Shown: positions 1 through 8,714 of the stretch, piece after piece | How positions within the stretch are numbered: the stretch's first letter is position 1 | Layout of the letters: each line of letters begins with the position of its first letter | NCBI RefSeq assembly: GCF_001423885.1 | Contig: NZ_LMPP01000001.1 | Location: 1,403,543-1,467,542 of the forward strand | Direction: 5' to 3' | DNA length: 64,000 nt | Source: Rathayibacter sp. Leaf185 | Lineage (GTDB): Bacteria > Actinomycetota > Actinomycetes > Actinomycetales > Microbacteriaceae | Notes under the pieces: generated by a model | Told to the model about the DNA's origin: nothing | Seen by the model: only the letters and a program-made list of their open reading frames with translations | Database searches by the model: none | Made by a program: the position numbers and the translations under genes

Positions 1-587
1 ACGAGATCGCCCTGCCCGCGTGGATCGAGGACGCCGTCCGCGACGTCCCCGAGTTCCTCCCCGAGCGCGAGGACCGCATGGCGCTCGTGCACGCTCTCGC
101 CGACCGCAACTTCCGCGAGGGCAACGGCGGCCCGTTCGCCGCGATCGTCGTCGAGCGCGACTCCGGCCGCCTGGTGTCGGTCGGCGTCAACGTGGTCCTC
201 GCGAGCGGAGTCTCGTCGGGGCACGCGGAGGTCACCGCGCTCGGTCTCGCCCAGACCGCGATCGGCGGCTGGGACCTCGGCGGCGAGGGTCTCCCCGCGC
301 ACGAGCTCGTCGTCAACTGGCGCCCGTGCGTCCAGTGCTACGGAGCCACGCTGTGGTCGGGAGTCCGCCGCCTCGTCGTCGCCGGCTCCGGCCCCGAGCT
401 CGAGGAGATCTCAACCTTCGACGAGGGCCCGATGCGCGACGACTGGGCCGCCGCGTTCGAGGCGCGCGGCATCGAGGTCGTCGACGGCGTCCTGCGCGAC
501 GAGGCGCTGGCCGTGTTCCGCGCCTACCGCGCCCACGTCGACGCCGGCAGCGTCCTCGTCTACAACGCCCGCGCCGCCTCCGACTGA
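1..587 (+). CDS. Nucleoside deaminase, 5'-truncated by window edge
   Basis: Zinc-dependent cytidine/deoxycytidylate-deaminase-fold protein, probably deaminating a free base or nucleoside in the cytosol. The reading frame is open from the first base of the window, so the true start lies upstream; the Met codon at 78 is internal because the residues before it (for example EIALPAWIED) continue the same frame. The two zinc motifs are present: HAE in HAEVTAL and PCxxC in RPCVQC. The C-terminal half is short and hydrophilic, as in guanine- or tRNA-adenosine-deaminase relatives. Exact substrate cannot be read from sequence. The next gene follows 69 bp later on the same strand and may be co-transcribed. 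Confidence 0.85.
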   Translation, partial: EIALPAWIEDAVRDVPEFLPEREDRMALVHALADRNFREGNGGPFAAIVVERDSGRLVSVGVNVVLASGVSSGHAEVTALGLAQTAIGGWDLGGEGLPAHELVVNWRPCVQCYGATLWSGVRRLVVAGSGPELEEISTFDEGPMRDDWAAAFEARGIEVVDGVLRDEALAVFRAYRAHVDAGSVLVYNARAASD

Positions 588-656
588 CCCACCCGACCCG
601 TTCCTGCGGGATCTCCGCATCCCGCCGACCCCACCCCCTCGAGAAAGCAGCCCCGC

Positions 657-1610
657 ATGCTCCGTCGCTCGCAGTTCGCGCTCAACGCCATCCAGTGGAT
701 CAACGTGAAGGCCGATCCCGCCGACCCGACCAGCGAGTCGCTGTGGCGCTTCGCCGACCCCGCCTTCCGCGCCGAGTACCCGGAGGTGCTGCGCGAGATC
801 CGCGACGCCGGCTTCGGCGCCACGATGCTCGAGGTCCTCGCCACGCAGACCCTCCAGGACTACGCGCGCATGATCGAGGAGTCGGGGCTCGAGCTCGCCC
901 CGGGCTACGCCTCCGTCGCCCTGCCCGAGGACACGGGCCGCACCCTCGAGCGCGGCAGCGCCGAGTGGGTGCACTGGTTCGACGGCATCCGCCGCAAGGC
1001 CGAGGAGACCAACTACGTCGGACTCGACACGGTCTTCCTCGCGCCCGAGGTCAGTTTCGAGCCGGGCGTCGTCCGCACCCAGCAGTCGGTCGCGGTCGGA
1101 GCGGGGTTCGACGAGGGCCGGCTCGACCGCGTCATCGAGATCCTCGCCGAGGCGGCGGAGGTGCTGCGCGCGGAGGGAGTCCAGGCCGGACTGCACAACC
1201 ACGTCGGCACCTGGGTCGAGACCGAGCACGAGATCGACCGCGTGCTCGCCGCGATCGACCCGGCGCTGCTGGGCGCCTCCTTCGACATCGGCCACCTGGT
1301 CTGGGCGGGGATCGACCCGGTCGCGATGATCGAGCGCTACTCCGACCGCCTGATCGATCTGCACGTGAAGGATCTGCACCTCGGCATCGCGGAGGCGAGC
1401 CGCGCGGTCCCGACGCCCTACGACCGGGCCACCGACAGCGGCCTGTTCCTCGAGCCGGGGCTCGGTGGCATCGACCTCGACGGCGTGCTCGCCGCGCTGC
1501 CCGCGGACTTCGGCGGCTGGATCATCGTCGAGGTCGACCGCGCGAGCATGCCGCCCGCCGACAGCGCCCGCGTCAGCGGCGCCTGGCTCGACCGCGTCGC
1601 GACCGCCTGA
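657..1610 (+). CDS. Sugar phosphate isomerase/epimerase-like TIM-barrel protein
   Basis: A 317-residue protein of the AP-endonuclease-2/xylose-isomerase-like TIM-barrel superfamily. Barrel-strand motifs with likely metal or substrate ligands are visible: GLHNHVGTWVE, ASFDIGHLVW and IDLHVKDLHL, the His/Asp/Glu pattern expected for a divalent-metal site. Family members isomerise, epimerise or dehydrate sugars and inositols (IolE/IolI type); the actual substrate here is unknown. The ATG at 657 is the first in-frame start after the deaminase stop. Only a weak GA-rich stretch precedes it. The gene ends before a palindromic convergent terminator shared with nadE. Confidence 0.8.
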   Translation: MLRRSQFALNAIQWINVKADPADPTSESLWRFADPAFRAEYPEVLREIRDAGFGATMLEVLATQTLQDYARMIEESGLELAPGYASVALPEDTGRTLERGSAEWVHWFDGIRRKAEETNYVGLDTVFLAPEVSFEPGVVRTQQSVAVGAGFDEGRLDRVIEILAEAAEVLRAEGVQAGLHNHVGTWVETEHEIDRVLAAIDPALLGASFDIGHLVWAGIDPVAMIERYSDRLIDLHVKDLHLGIAEASRAVPTPYDRATDSGLFLEPGLGGIDLDGVLAALPADFGGWIIVEVDRASMPPADSARVSGAWLDRVATA

Positions 1611-1656
1611 CAGGGCGGCTGACCAGGACGGTGCCCGACCTGCACGTCGCCGAGCG

Positions 1657-1720
1657 CAACGTCGGCTGAGACGAGGTCTCAGCCACGATCAGCCGTGAGA
1701 CCCGCCCTCAGCTGACGTTG
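1657..1720. terminator. Palindromic bidirectional terminator between convergent genes
   Basis: Arms CAACGTCGGCTGAG (1657-1670) and CTCAGCTGACGTTG (1707-1720) pair with one mismatch in 14. A second stem, GTCTCA/TGAGAC, lies inside. It sits between the plus-strand isomerase (stop at 1610) and the minus-strand nadE (stop at 1740), as expected for a shared terminator. There is no U-tract. Confidence 0.6.
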
Positions 1721-1739
1721 TGCAGCCGAGCGCGAGCGG

Positions 1740-2561
1740 TCAGCGCCACCAGCCGTCGAACATCGACAGCGGGACCTGGCGCTTGTGCTCGGTCGCGGCG
1801 TAGCGCGCCTCGATCGCGTCGGCGACCTCCGGAGCGACGTCACCGCCCTCGAGGTAGGTGTCGAGGTCGGCGTAGACGAGCCCGAGGTTCGATTCGTCGG
1901 TCTGGCCGGGGTTGTCGTCGAGCAGGTCGGCCGTCGGCGCCTTCTCGTAGAGGCGGGCCGGAGCGTCGAGGTGCTCGAGCAGCGAGCGGCCCTGGCGCTT
2001 GGTCAGCCCGGTCAGCGGCAGCACATCGGCGCCACCGTCGCCGAACTTCGTGAAGAATCCGGTCACCGCCTCGGCCGCGTGATCGGTGCCGACGACGAGC
2101 ATCCCCTCCTGCCCGGCGATCGCGTACTGAGCGACCATGCGGGCGCGCGCCTTGACGTTGCCCTTGACGAAGTCCGAGATCGGCTCGCCGACCGCATCCG
2201 AGAAAGCCGCCGCCATCCCGTCGACGCCCTGGTGGATGTCGAAGGTCACCTGCCGGTCGGGACGGATGAACGTCAGCGCGAGCTGTGCGTCGGCCTCGTC
2301 GGCCTGGACGCGGTAGGGCAGGCGCACCGCGATGAAGGAGGCGTCGCCTCCGGCCGCGCGGACCTGCTCGACCGCGAGCTGGCAGAGCCGGCCGGCGAGG
2401 CTCGAGTCCTGCCCGCCGCTGATGCCGAGGACGAGGCCCTCGGCCCCGGTGTGGCGGAGGTAGTCGGCGAGGAAGCCGCTGCGTCGTTCGACCTCGGCGG
2501 CCGGATCGACGGTGGGGGAGACGTGGAGCTCGGAGATGATTCGCTGCTGGACGTCGCGCAT
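1740..2561 (-). CDS. nadE: Ammonia-dependent NAD(+) synthetase
   Basis: Catalyses the last step of NAD biosynthesis: deamido-NAD + ATP + NH3 gives NAD. The 273-residue length matches stand-alone bacterial NadE; there is no N-terminal nitrilase/glutaminase domain, so free ammonia is the likely nitrogen donor. The N-type ATP-pyrophosphatase loop GISGGQDSS is at about residues 46-54. Downstream family blocks include [34 protein letters not shown] and [14 protein letters not shown]. The start is set by ATG at 2561, where TACCGT lies 7 nt upstream in the minus sense, fitting a leaderless message. The frame stays open far upstream only as GC-rich antisense reading through acs and is not coding. Confidence 0.95.
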   Translation of the reverse strand: MRDVQQRIISELHVSPTVDPAAEVERRSGFLADYLRHTGAEGLVLGISGGQDSSLAGRLCQLAVEQVRAAGGDASFIAVRLPYRVQADEADAQLALTFIRPDRQVTFDIHQGVDGMAAAFSDAVGEPISDFVKGNVKARARMVAQYAIAGQEGMLVVGTDHAAEAVTGFFTKFGDGGADVLPLTGLTKRQGRSLLEHLDAPARLYEKAPTADLLDDNPGQTDESNLGLVYADLDTYLEGGDVAPEVADAIEARYAATEHKRQVPLSMFDGWWR

Positions 2562-2667
2562 CCTCCCACGGTACTCCCGATGCCTCCGCGCGGGAGCGCC
2601 GTGCGGCGTACCTGCAGGCACCGTCGCGCCCGTCGGGGTGGCGGTGGTCCGAGACGCCGCCTCCGCG

Positions 2668-2720
2668 GCCGAGACACCTCGGTGAGCGGGCCGTCTCGCC
2701 GGCGATCGCGGTGTCTCGGC
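2668..2720 (-). terminator. Hairpin 3' of acs; member of a GAGCGGGCCGTCTCG repeat
   Basis: GCCGAGACACC (2668-2678) and GGTGTCTCGGC (2710-2720) form a perfect 11-bp stem around a 31-nt loop that itself holds GAGCGGGCCGTCTCG. It lies between the end of acs and the start of nadE on the minus strand, so it most likely ends acs transcription. The loop sequence recurs in the hairpin at 42578-42611. Confidence 0.55.
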
Positions 2721-2734
2721 GAACGCGCGAGGCG

Positions 2735-4789
2735 TCAGCTGCGGCCCGCGACGATCCGGGCGATCCGCTCCGGCACGGTGTCGTCCTGGAGGCTCGTCAC
2801 ATCGCCCAGGGGGCGGCCGTCGCGGATGTCGCCGAGCAGGCGCCGCATGATCTTGCCCGAGCGGGTCTTGGGCAGGTCGGGCACGAGGACGACGTCGCGG
2901 GGCTTCGCGATCGGCCCGATCGCCGTCGCGACGTGCTCGCGGAGCCCGGCCGACAGCGCGTCGGCGAGGTCGTTCCAGTAGGCGGGATCGTCGCGCCCGC
3001 GGTCGATCGCCTCGTCGGAGGGGATGACGAACGCCGCGATGGCCTGCCCGGTCACCGCGTCGGCGACTCCGACGACTCCCGCCTCGCCGACGGACGGGTG
3101 CGCGACGAGCGCCGACTCGATCTCGATCGTCGACAGGCGGTGTCCCGAGACGTTGATCACGTCGTCCACGCGTCCGAGCACCCAGATGTCTCCGTCGTCG
3201 TCGTACTTGGCGCCGTCGCCCGAGAAGAAGTAGCCCTGCTCGGCGAAGCGGGCCCAGTAGGAGTCGCGGTACCGCTCCGCGTCGCCCCAGACAGTGCGGG
3301 CGAGAGCGGGGCCCGTGCCGTCGACGACCAGGTAGCCTCCGGAGCCGTTCGGCACCCGGCGGCCCTCGTCGTCGACCACGAGGGTGCTGAGGCCGGGGAG
3401 AGCCCGGAGCGACGAGCCGGGCTTGAGCGTCGAGACGCCCGGCAGGGGGCACATCACCGCCGCGCCCGTCTCGGACTGCCACCAGGTGTCGACGATCGGG
3501 CAGCGCCCGGCGCCGATGTTCTCGTGGAACCACACCCACGCCTCAGGGTTGATCGACTCGCCGACCGTGCCGAGCAGGCGCAGGCTCGAGAGGTCGTACT
3601 CGGAGGGGACGCCGTCGGGGAACCACGTCATCAGCGTGCGGATCAGGGTCGGCGCCGTGTAGTAGACCGTCACTCCGTAGCGCTCGATGATCTCGAAGTG
3701 CCGTGCGGTGTGCGGGGTGCTGGGCGTGCCCTCGTAGATCACCTGGGTGAGGCCGTTCGAGAGCGGACCGTAGATCTCGTAGGTGTGCGCGGTGACCCAG
3801 GCGAGGTCGGCCGTGCACCAGTGCACGTCGTCGGGCTTCGCGTCGAAGACGGCCCAGTGGGTCCACGAGGCCTGTGTCAGGTAGCCGCCGCTGGTGTGGA
3901 CGAGGCCCTTCGGCTTCCCCGTGGTGCCCGACGTGTAGATGATGAACAGCGGCGTCTCGGCGTCGAACGCCTCGGCCTCGTGCACGTCGCTCTGCGTGTC
4001 GACGACGTCGTGCCACCACACGTCGCGGCCAGCGGTCCACGGGATGCCGGGGGTCTCGTCGCCGGTCCGGCGGACCACCAGCACGTGCTCGATCGAGTTC
4101 TCGCCCGAGACGGCGTGATCGGCGTTCTCCTTCACCGGCACTGCCTTGCCTCGGCGGAACTGCCCGTCGGTGGTGACCAGCAGCTTCGCTCCGGTGTCCT
4201 CGACGCGGAACCGCACCGCCTCCGCGGAGAAGCCGCCGAAGACCAGCGAGTGGATCGCGCCGATGCGGGCGATCGCGAGCGTGATGACGACGGTCTCGGG
4301 GATCACGGGCAGGTAGACGACCACGCGGTCGCCCTTCTCGATGCCGAGCGCGGTCAGCGCGTGCGCCGCCCGGGCCACGTCGCGCTGCAGCTCGGCGTAC
4401 GAGATCGAGCGCCGGTCGCCGCGCTCGCCCTCGAAGTGCAGCGCGACCTTGTCGCCCCGCCCTGCGTCGACGTGCCGGTCGACGCAGTTGACGGCGAGGT
4501 TGAGGCGACCGCCCTCGAACCAGGTCGCGCGCGGGACCGAGAGGGCGCCGTCCTCTTGGGGCACCGCGGGCTCCCACCGGTGCGCGGTGTGCCACGGCTC
4601 CGCCCAGTCGAGCCGGCGTGCCGCCTCCTCCCAGAACGAGACCGGGTCGGCGGCCGCCCGCGCGTACGCCTCGGCGCCGACGTTGGCCGACGCGGCGAAG
4701 TCCCTGGGCGCGGGGAACCGGCGCGTCTCGTCGAGCAGGTTCTCGATCGTCTCGGTCGCCGTCGCGTCGGTCGCTGTCACATCGGGCAC
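2735..4789 (-). CDS. acs: Acetyl-CoA synthetase
   Basis: AMP-forming acetate:CoA ligase making acetyl-CoA from acetate through acetyl-adenylate. The 684 residues are slightly longer than the usual 650. Visible are the P-loop [11 protein letters not shown] near residue 285, DTWWQSETG, the hinge region [16 protein letters not shown], and [11 protein letters not shown] near 640-650, whose Lys is the residue reversibly acetylated in this family. The start is GTG at 4789, with GAAGGA 9-10 nt upstream. The gene begins 37 bp after the end of an ABC permease on the same strand, so read-through from the importer operon is possible, an unusual pairing for acs. Confidence 0.95.
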   Translation of the reverse strand: MPDVTATDATATETIENLLDETRRFPAPRDFAASANVGAEAYARAAADPVSFWEEAARRLDWAEPWHTAHRWEPAVPQEDGALSVPRATWFEGGRLNLAVNCVDRHVDAGRGDKVALHFEGERGDRRSISYAELQRDVARAAHALTALGIEKGDRVVVYLPVIPETVVITLAIARIGAIHSLVFGGFSAEAVRFRVEDTGAKLLVTTDGQFRRGKAVPVKENADHAVSGENSIEHVLVVRRTGDETPGIPWTAGRDVWWHDVVDTQSDVHEAEAFDAETPLFIIYTSGTTGKPKGLVHTSGGYLTQASWTHWAVFDAKPDDVHWCTADLAWVTAHTYEIYGPLSNGLTQVIYEGTPSTPHTARHFEIIERYGVTVYYTAPTLIRTLMTWFPDGVPSEYDLSSLRLLGTVGESINPEAWVWFHENIGAGRCPIVDTWWQSETGAAVMCPLPGVSTLKPGSSLRALPGLSTLVVDDEGRRVPNGSGGYLVVDGTGPALARTVWGDAERYRDSYWARFAEQGYFFSGDGAKYDDDGDIWVLGRVDDVINVSGHRLSTIEIESALVAHPSVGEAGVVGVADAVTGQAIAAFVIPSDEAIDRGRDDPAYWNDLADALSAGLREHVATAIGPIAKPRDVVLVPDLPKTRSGKIMRRLLGDIRDGRPLGDVTSLQDDTVPERIARIVAGRS

Positions 4790-4826
4790 GGTGCTGATCC
4801 TTCGAGGAGTCGGGAGGCGGTCATGC

Positions 4827-5747
4827 TCACGCCCACTTCTTCACGGCGTAGCGCTGGAAGACACCGACCACCGCGTCGGTGAGCTTGCCGAGCACGGCGA
4901 GCAGGATGATCGCGAGGAACACCCGGTCGATGCGCCCGTTGTTCTGGCTGTCGATGAGGCGGAAGCCGAGGCCCATCGACGAGGCGATCAGCTCGGAGGC
5001 GACGAGGAACAGCCACGACTGCGCGAGCGCCAGCCGCAGCCCCGCGATCACCGCCGGTACCACCGCCGGCAGCTGGACCGTGGTGAACAGCCGCACCCCC
5101 GAGAGCCCGAACGCGCGCCCGGCCTCGACGAGCTGCCGGTCGACGTGTCCGAGCGCCGTCGCGACGGTCGTGAAGACGGGGAAGAACGCGCCGATCGTGA
5201 TCAGGGTGATCTTCGACTCCTCGCCGATGCCCAGCCAGAGCAGCAGCAGCGGCACCCAGGCCAGCGACGGAACCGCGCGGATCGCACCGAGTGTCGGGCC
5301 GAGCACGACCTCCCACACCCGCGACAGCCCGAACAGGGCGCCGACGACGAGCCCGAGCACGGAGCCGATGCCGAAGCCGATCAGCACCCGCTGGGTCGAG
5401 ATCGCGACGTCCTGGCCGAGGTCACCGCGCTGCGCGAGGTCGACCCCGGCCGTCCAGACCATCGCTGGAGACGGGAAGACCGACAGCGAGACGAGCCCCG
5501 TGGTCGTCGCGAACTGCCAGACGGCGAGCAGCGCGACCGGGAGGATCGCCCCGCCGATCAGCACGAACCAGCGTCGCGACGACAGCGGTCGCGCCCGGGT
5601 GGTCTCGTCGTCGCGGAGCCGCTTCTGCGACGCCTCGACGCTCGGACCGACGACCGCCGCCCCGACCGCTCCCGGTGCCTGCACCAGCCCGCCGCCCCGG
5701 CGCACGAGATCGGCGTCGGTCACGGACTGGTCGTCTCGGATCGCCAT
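4827..5747 (-). CDS. ABC importer permease, SsuC/TauC type
   Basis: Membrane-spanning subunit of a nitrate/sulfonate/taurine-type (NitT/TauT) importer, 306 residues with about six transmembrane segments after a hydrophilic N-terminus of some 60 residues. The EAA-loop region with LVEAGRAFGLSGVRLFTTV contacts the ATPase. The start is ATG at 5747, preceded by a clear AGGAG; a longer open frame upstream overlaps the binding-protein gene and is discarded. It forms an operon with the binding protein (44-bp gap) and the ATPase. The substrate could be a sulfonate, but aromatic or thiamine-precursor transport is equally possible in this subfamily. Confidence 0.88.
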   Translation of the reverse strand: MAIRDDQSVTDADLVRRGGGLVQAPGAVGAAVVGPSVEASQKRLRDDETTRARPLSSRRWFVLIGGAILPVALLAVWQFATTTGLVSLSVFPSPAMVWTAGVDLAQRGDLGQDVAISTQRVLIGFGIGSVLGLVVGALFGLSRVWEVVLGPTLGAIRAVPSLAWVPLLLLWLGIGEESKITLITIGAFFPVFTTVATALGHVDRQLVEAGRAFGLSGVRLFTTVQLPAVVPAVIAGLRLALAQSWLFLVASELIASSMGLGFRLIDSQNNGRIDRVFLAIILLAVLGKLTDAVVGVFQRYAVKKWA

Positions 5748-5791
5748 GGTGGTCTCCTCTGACTGGAACTCGGGATCGGGAGCAGCGGGCC

Positions 5792-6850
5792 TCAGGCGCC
5801 GATGGCGTCGGGGTCGGCCGCCTTCGCGTACGTGTCGTCGAGCAGCGAGTCGAGCGCGTCGTCGACCTGGCTCTGCGCGGCGACGTCGCCGTTCTCGACG
5901 AAGATCGGGCCGATCACCGCGAGCACGTCGGTCTGCGCCGATCCGGGCACGTTGTCGACGTCGAGGTTGCTGCGCTGGGTGATGACGGTCGAGGCGACGG
6001 CCGGATCGATGCCCGCCACGGACGCGAGGATCGACGCGGTCTCCTCCTGGTTCTCGAGCGCCCACGCACGGGCGTGCTCGTAGGCGTTCACGACGGTCTG
6101 CGCGAGATCGGGCTTCTCGGCGAGGAAGCTCTCGGTGGCGTTGAGCAGTCCGTAGGAGTTGAAGTCGACGTTGCGGTAGAGCAGCGTCGCGCCCGCCGCC
6201 TCGGCGCCGGCCATGATCGGGTCGAGCCCGGCCCACGCGTCGACCGAGCCGTTCTGCAGCGCGGCCCAGCCGTCGGCGTGCTGGAGGTTCTGCACGGTGA
6301 CGTCGTCGATCCCGAGCCCCGCCGCCTCGAGCGCCTGCACGAGGAAGAAGTAGGGGTCGGTGCCCTTGGTCGCGGCGATCTGCTTGCCGGCGAGCTGCTC
6401 GACACCGGTGATGCCGGAGCCCGCGGGGACGACGAGGGCCGCCCACTCCGGCTGCGAGAAGATGTCGATCGTCTTGATGAGCGAGCCGTTCGAGCGAGCG
6501 AGCAGCGCCGCGGAGCCGGCGGTCGAGCCGACGTCGATGGCTCCGGCGCGCAGGGCCTCGTTGGCCTTGTTCGAGCCGGCGGACTGCACCCAGGTGACGG
6601 TGACGTCCTGCTCGGCCAGCGCCGCCTCGAGCCAGCCCTTCTCCTTGATGACGAGGCTCAGCGGGTTGTAGGTCGCGAAGTCGAGCGTCAGCGTGCCGCC
6701 CTGGGTGAGCGCGCCGGAGGCGGCCGGGGCCGCGGCCGCTCCGCCCGAGCCCTCGCCCTGCACGCAGCCGGCGAGGAGCGGCACGGCCGCCGCGGTGAGC
6801 AGGCCGGCGAGCGCCGTGCGGCGCGTGAGCGGAGTAGCGGTGAACGACAT
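5792..6850 (-). CDS. ABC importer substrate-binding lipoprotein, SsuA type
   Basis: A 352-residue extracytoplasmic solute-binding protein of the NitT/TauT group. The N-terminus has TRRTAL, a hydrophobic stretch and the lipobox LLAGC at about residues 25-29, so the mature protein is lipid-anchored; the twin arginines leave Tat export possible. The binding fold follows, with ATYNPLSLVIKEKGWLE, QSAGSNKANEALRAG (ligand-contact loop region) and QIAATKGTDPYFFL. The start is ATG at 6850, directly before the signal peptide. It lies between ATPase and permease genes of the same importer, in the order ATPase-binding protein-permease. Confidence 0.88.
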   Translation of the reverse strand: MSFTATPLTRRTALAGLLTAAAVPLLAGCVQGEGSGGAAAAPAASGALTQGGTLTLDFATYNPLSLVIKEKGWLEAALAEQDVTVTWVQSAGSNKANEALRAGAIDVGSTAGSAALLARSNGSLIKTIDIFSQPEWAALVVPAGSGITGVEQLAGKQIAATKGTDPYFFLVQALEAAGLGIDDVTVQNLQHADGWAALQNGSVDAWAGLDPIMAGAEAAGATLLYRNVDFNSYGLLNATESFLAEKPDLAQTVVNAYEHARAWALENQEETASILASVAGIDPAVASTVITQRSNLDVDNVPGSAQTDVLAVIGPIFVENGDVAAQSQVDDALDSLLDDTYAKAADPDAIGA

Positions 6851-6969
6851 GAGTGCCTCGACTTCGGTACGGGAGCTGATGGGGACGAGTGTGGGGGAGC
6901 GGGAGGAGGAGCGGGCGGGAGCGGCACCGGATCGGTGGACGACTCCGTGGATCGCCGCCTGGGGAGGAG

Positions 6970-7779
6970 TCAGTGCCGCTCGATGCCGAGGCCGGCCAGC
7001 AGGTCGGCGCGCCGCTCGGCGAGCTCGGCCGATCCGCGATCGCGGGGGCGCGCGCCGGGGACGGTCGTGATCCGCGCGATCCTCGACACCCCTCCGGGCT
7101 CGTCGCGGCCGAGCAGCACGATGCGGTCGGCCAGCTGCAGCGCCTCGTCGACGTCGTGGGTCACCAGCAGGATCGTCGCGGGCGCCGCAGCGTGCACGTC
7201 GAGCAGCAGATCCTGCATCCGGAGGCGCGTCAGCGCATCGAGCGCGCCGAACGGCTCGTCGAGCAGCAGCACGCCGGGATTGCGCGCGAGGGCGCGGGCG
7301 AGCGAGGCGCGCTGGGCCATGCCTCCCGAGACCTCCCGGGGCCGGGAGCGGGCGTGCGCCGTCAACCCGACCAGCGAGAGCAGCTCGTCGACGGCGGCGC
7401 GCGCGGCCGCACGCGGTGTGCCGCGGGGAAGCCCCAGCGCCACGTTCGCCTCGATCGTGCGCCAGGGCAGCAGTCGCGGTTCCTGGAACGCCACCGCGCA
7501 GCGCGGGTCGATCCCGGACACCGGTCGGTCGTCGATCAGCACGGATCCGGCGGACGCGGTGTCCAGGCCCGCGGCGATCCGGAGCAGCGTCGACTTGCCG
7601 CATCCGCTCGGCCCCAGGATCGCGATGACCTCGCCCGCTGCCACGTCGAGGGTGACGTCGGCCAGCACGGGAGCGCCGGGGGCGAAGGTGCGGCCCACCC
7701 CGTCGAAGCGCACCGGGAACGCCGACTGGCCGAGCTCGGCGTCGAAGGCCAGGCTCGTGCGGGAGGGCGTGTCGGTCAT
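6970..7779 (-). CDS. ABC importer ATPase, SsuB/TauB type
   Basis: Cytoplasmic ATPase that powers the importer. In its 269 residues: Walker A GPSGCGKST (56-64), Q-loop in AFQEPRLLPW, signature SGGMAQR (151-157), Walker B VLLLDEP (170-176), D-loop GALD and the switch His in LLVTHDVDEA. It is the first gene of the minus-strand operon, 119 bp before the binding-protein gene. That gap could hold a second ribosome site but no terminator was seen. The start ATG at 7779 has GGAG just upstream. Confidence 0.9.
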   Translation of the reverse strand: MTDTPSRTSLAFDAELGQSAFPVRFDGVGRTFAPGAPVLADVTLDVAAGEVIAILGPSGCGKSTLLRIAAGLDTASAGSVLIDDRPVSGIDPRCAVAFQEPRLLPWRTIEANVALGLPRGTPRAAARAAVDELLSLVGLTAHARSRPREVSGGMAQRASLARALARNPGVLLLDEPFGALDALTRLRMQDLLLDVHAAAPATILLVTHDVDEALQLADRIVLLGRDEPGGVSRIARITTVPGARPRDRGSAELAERRADLLAGLGIERH

Positions 7780-7876
7780 GGGGCTCCGGGTCGGCGGGCG
7801 AGCGGGCGGACCGTCACGATCGTACGGACGCGCCCCGACTCATTCGATTCCGTGATGACACGCGGAGTAACAGAAC

Positions 7877-7908
7877 GGCCCGGCCCGCGTGGACGCGCGG
7901 ACCGGGCC
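7877..7908 (-). terminator. Strong GC hairpin terminator after the nitroreductase gene
   Basis: GGCCCGGCCCGCG (7877-7889) pairs with CGCGGACCGGGCC (7896-7908), 12 of 13 bp, around a 6-nt loop. It lies 18 nt past the nitroreductase stop on the minus strand and before the importer operon, so it insulates the two units. No U-run follows, as usual in actinobacteria. Confidence 0.75.
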
Positions 7909-7926
7909 GGTCGGGGGAGGCGGTGA

Positions 7927-8514
7927 TCACGCCTGGACGAGCACGATCTCGTCGAGTGCGAGGCGCGTGCGCGGGGCGACCTCGCGCTCGCGCAGCGTGT
8001 CGTTCTCGAGCGCCTCGGGCGCGGCGAGCACGCCGACGGCCGCGACGGTCACCGGGTCGAAGCGCTCGTCGACGCCGAACGCCGCACGGATGCCGTCCTT
8101 CTCGAAGCCGGCCATCTGGTGCACGTGCAGGCCCTCGTGGTGCGCCTGGACGCTGAGGTGCGCGACCGCCTGGCCGAGGTCGTAGACGGCCCACGGGCGC
8201 GCCTTGCCCTCGGCGTCGACGGTCTCGGTGAGCGCCACGATCAGCGCGGCCGCGGAGCCGGCCCAGGCGGCGTTGAAGCCCATCAGGTTCTCGACGATCC
8301 TGTCGAACTCGGGGGTGCCGCGGCGGGCGACGATGAAGCGCCACGGCTGGGTGTTGCTGGCCGAGGGCGACCAGCGGGCGGCCTCGAGCAGAGAGGTCAG
8401 CGTCTCGGCCGGGATCTCGGCCGAGGAGTCGTACGAGCGGGGGCTCCAGCGCTCGGCGAGGACCTCGAGGATCGGAGCACTGGTCGAGGCGGTGCGCGGG
8501 GCGGTGAGGGTCAT
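7927..8514 (-). CDS. Nitroreductase family protein
   Basis: FMN-dependent NAD(P)H oxidoreductase of the nitroreductase fold, 195 residues. The family opening RWSPRSYD, the FMN-contact segment ARWSPSASNTQPWRFIV, the dimer/active-site stretch VYDLGQAVAHLSVQAHHEGL and the terminal VAPRTRLALDEIV are typical of the malonic-semialdehyde-reductase/nitroreductase group. The natural substrate is unknown. The start is ATG at 8514, with a GGAG-like purine stretch in the leader. It is a single-gene unit ending in a strong hairpin and is divergent from lpd, sharing a 200-bp upstream region. Confidence 0.88.
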   Translation of the reverse strand: MTLTAPRTASTSAPILEVLAERWSPRSYDSSAEIPAETLTSLLEAARWSPSASNTQPWRFIVARRGTPEFDRIVENLMGFNAAWAGSAAALIVALTETVDAEGKARPWAVYDLGQAVAHLSVQAHHEGLHVHQMAGFEKDGIRAAFGVDERFDPVTVAAVGVLAAPEALENDTLREREVAPRTRLALDEIVLVQA

Positions 8515-8714
8515 GAGGAGCTTCTTTCCTGGGTGGCGGAGAAAGGTCGGGGCCTCGTTGCCCGATCAGGTCAACCCACGGGCCGTCGGCGGCATTCCCG
8601 GGCGCCCCGTTCGCCCTCGGAGGACCGGGGGGTCGCGGAGCCCCGGAACGGTACGGTGGTAGACGGCGTGGTTCCCCGCGCTCCCACGATCACGAATCTG
8701 ATGGAGGATCATCC

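Noticed and set aside
20-1669. 549-aa Arg-rich frame across the deaminase and isomerase genes
   Set aside because: Out-of-frame reading of two well-supported genes, with extreme Arg/Pro content typical of GC-rich shadows.
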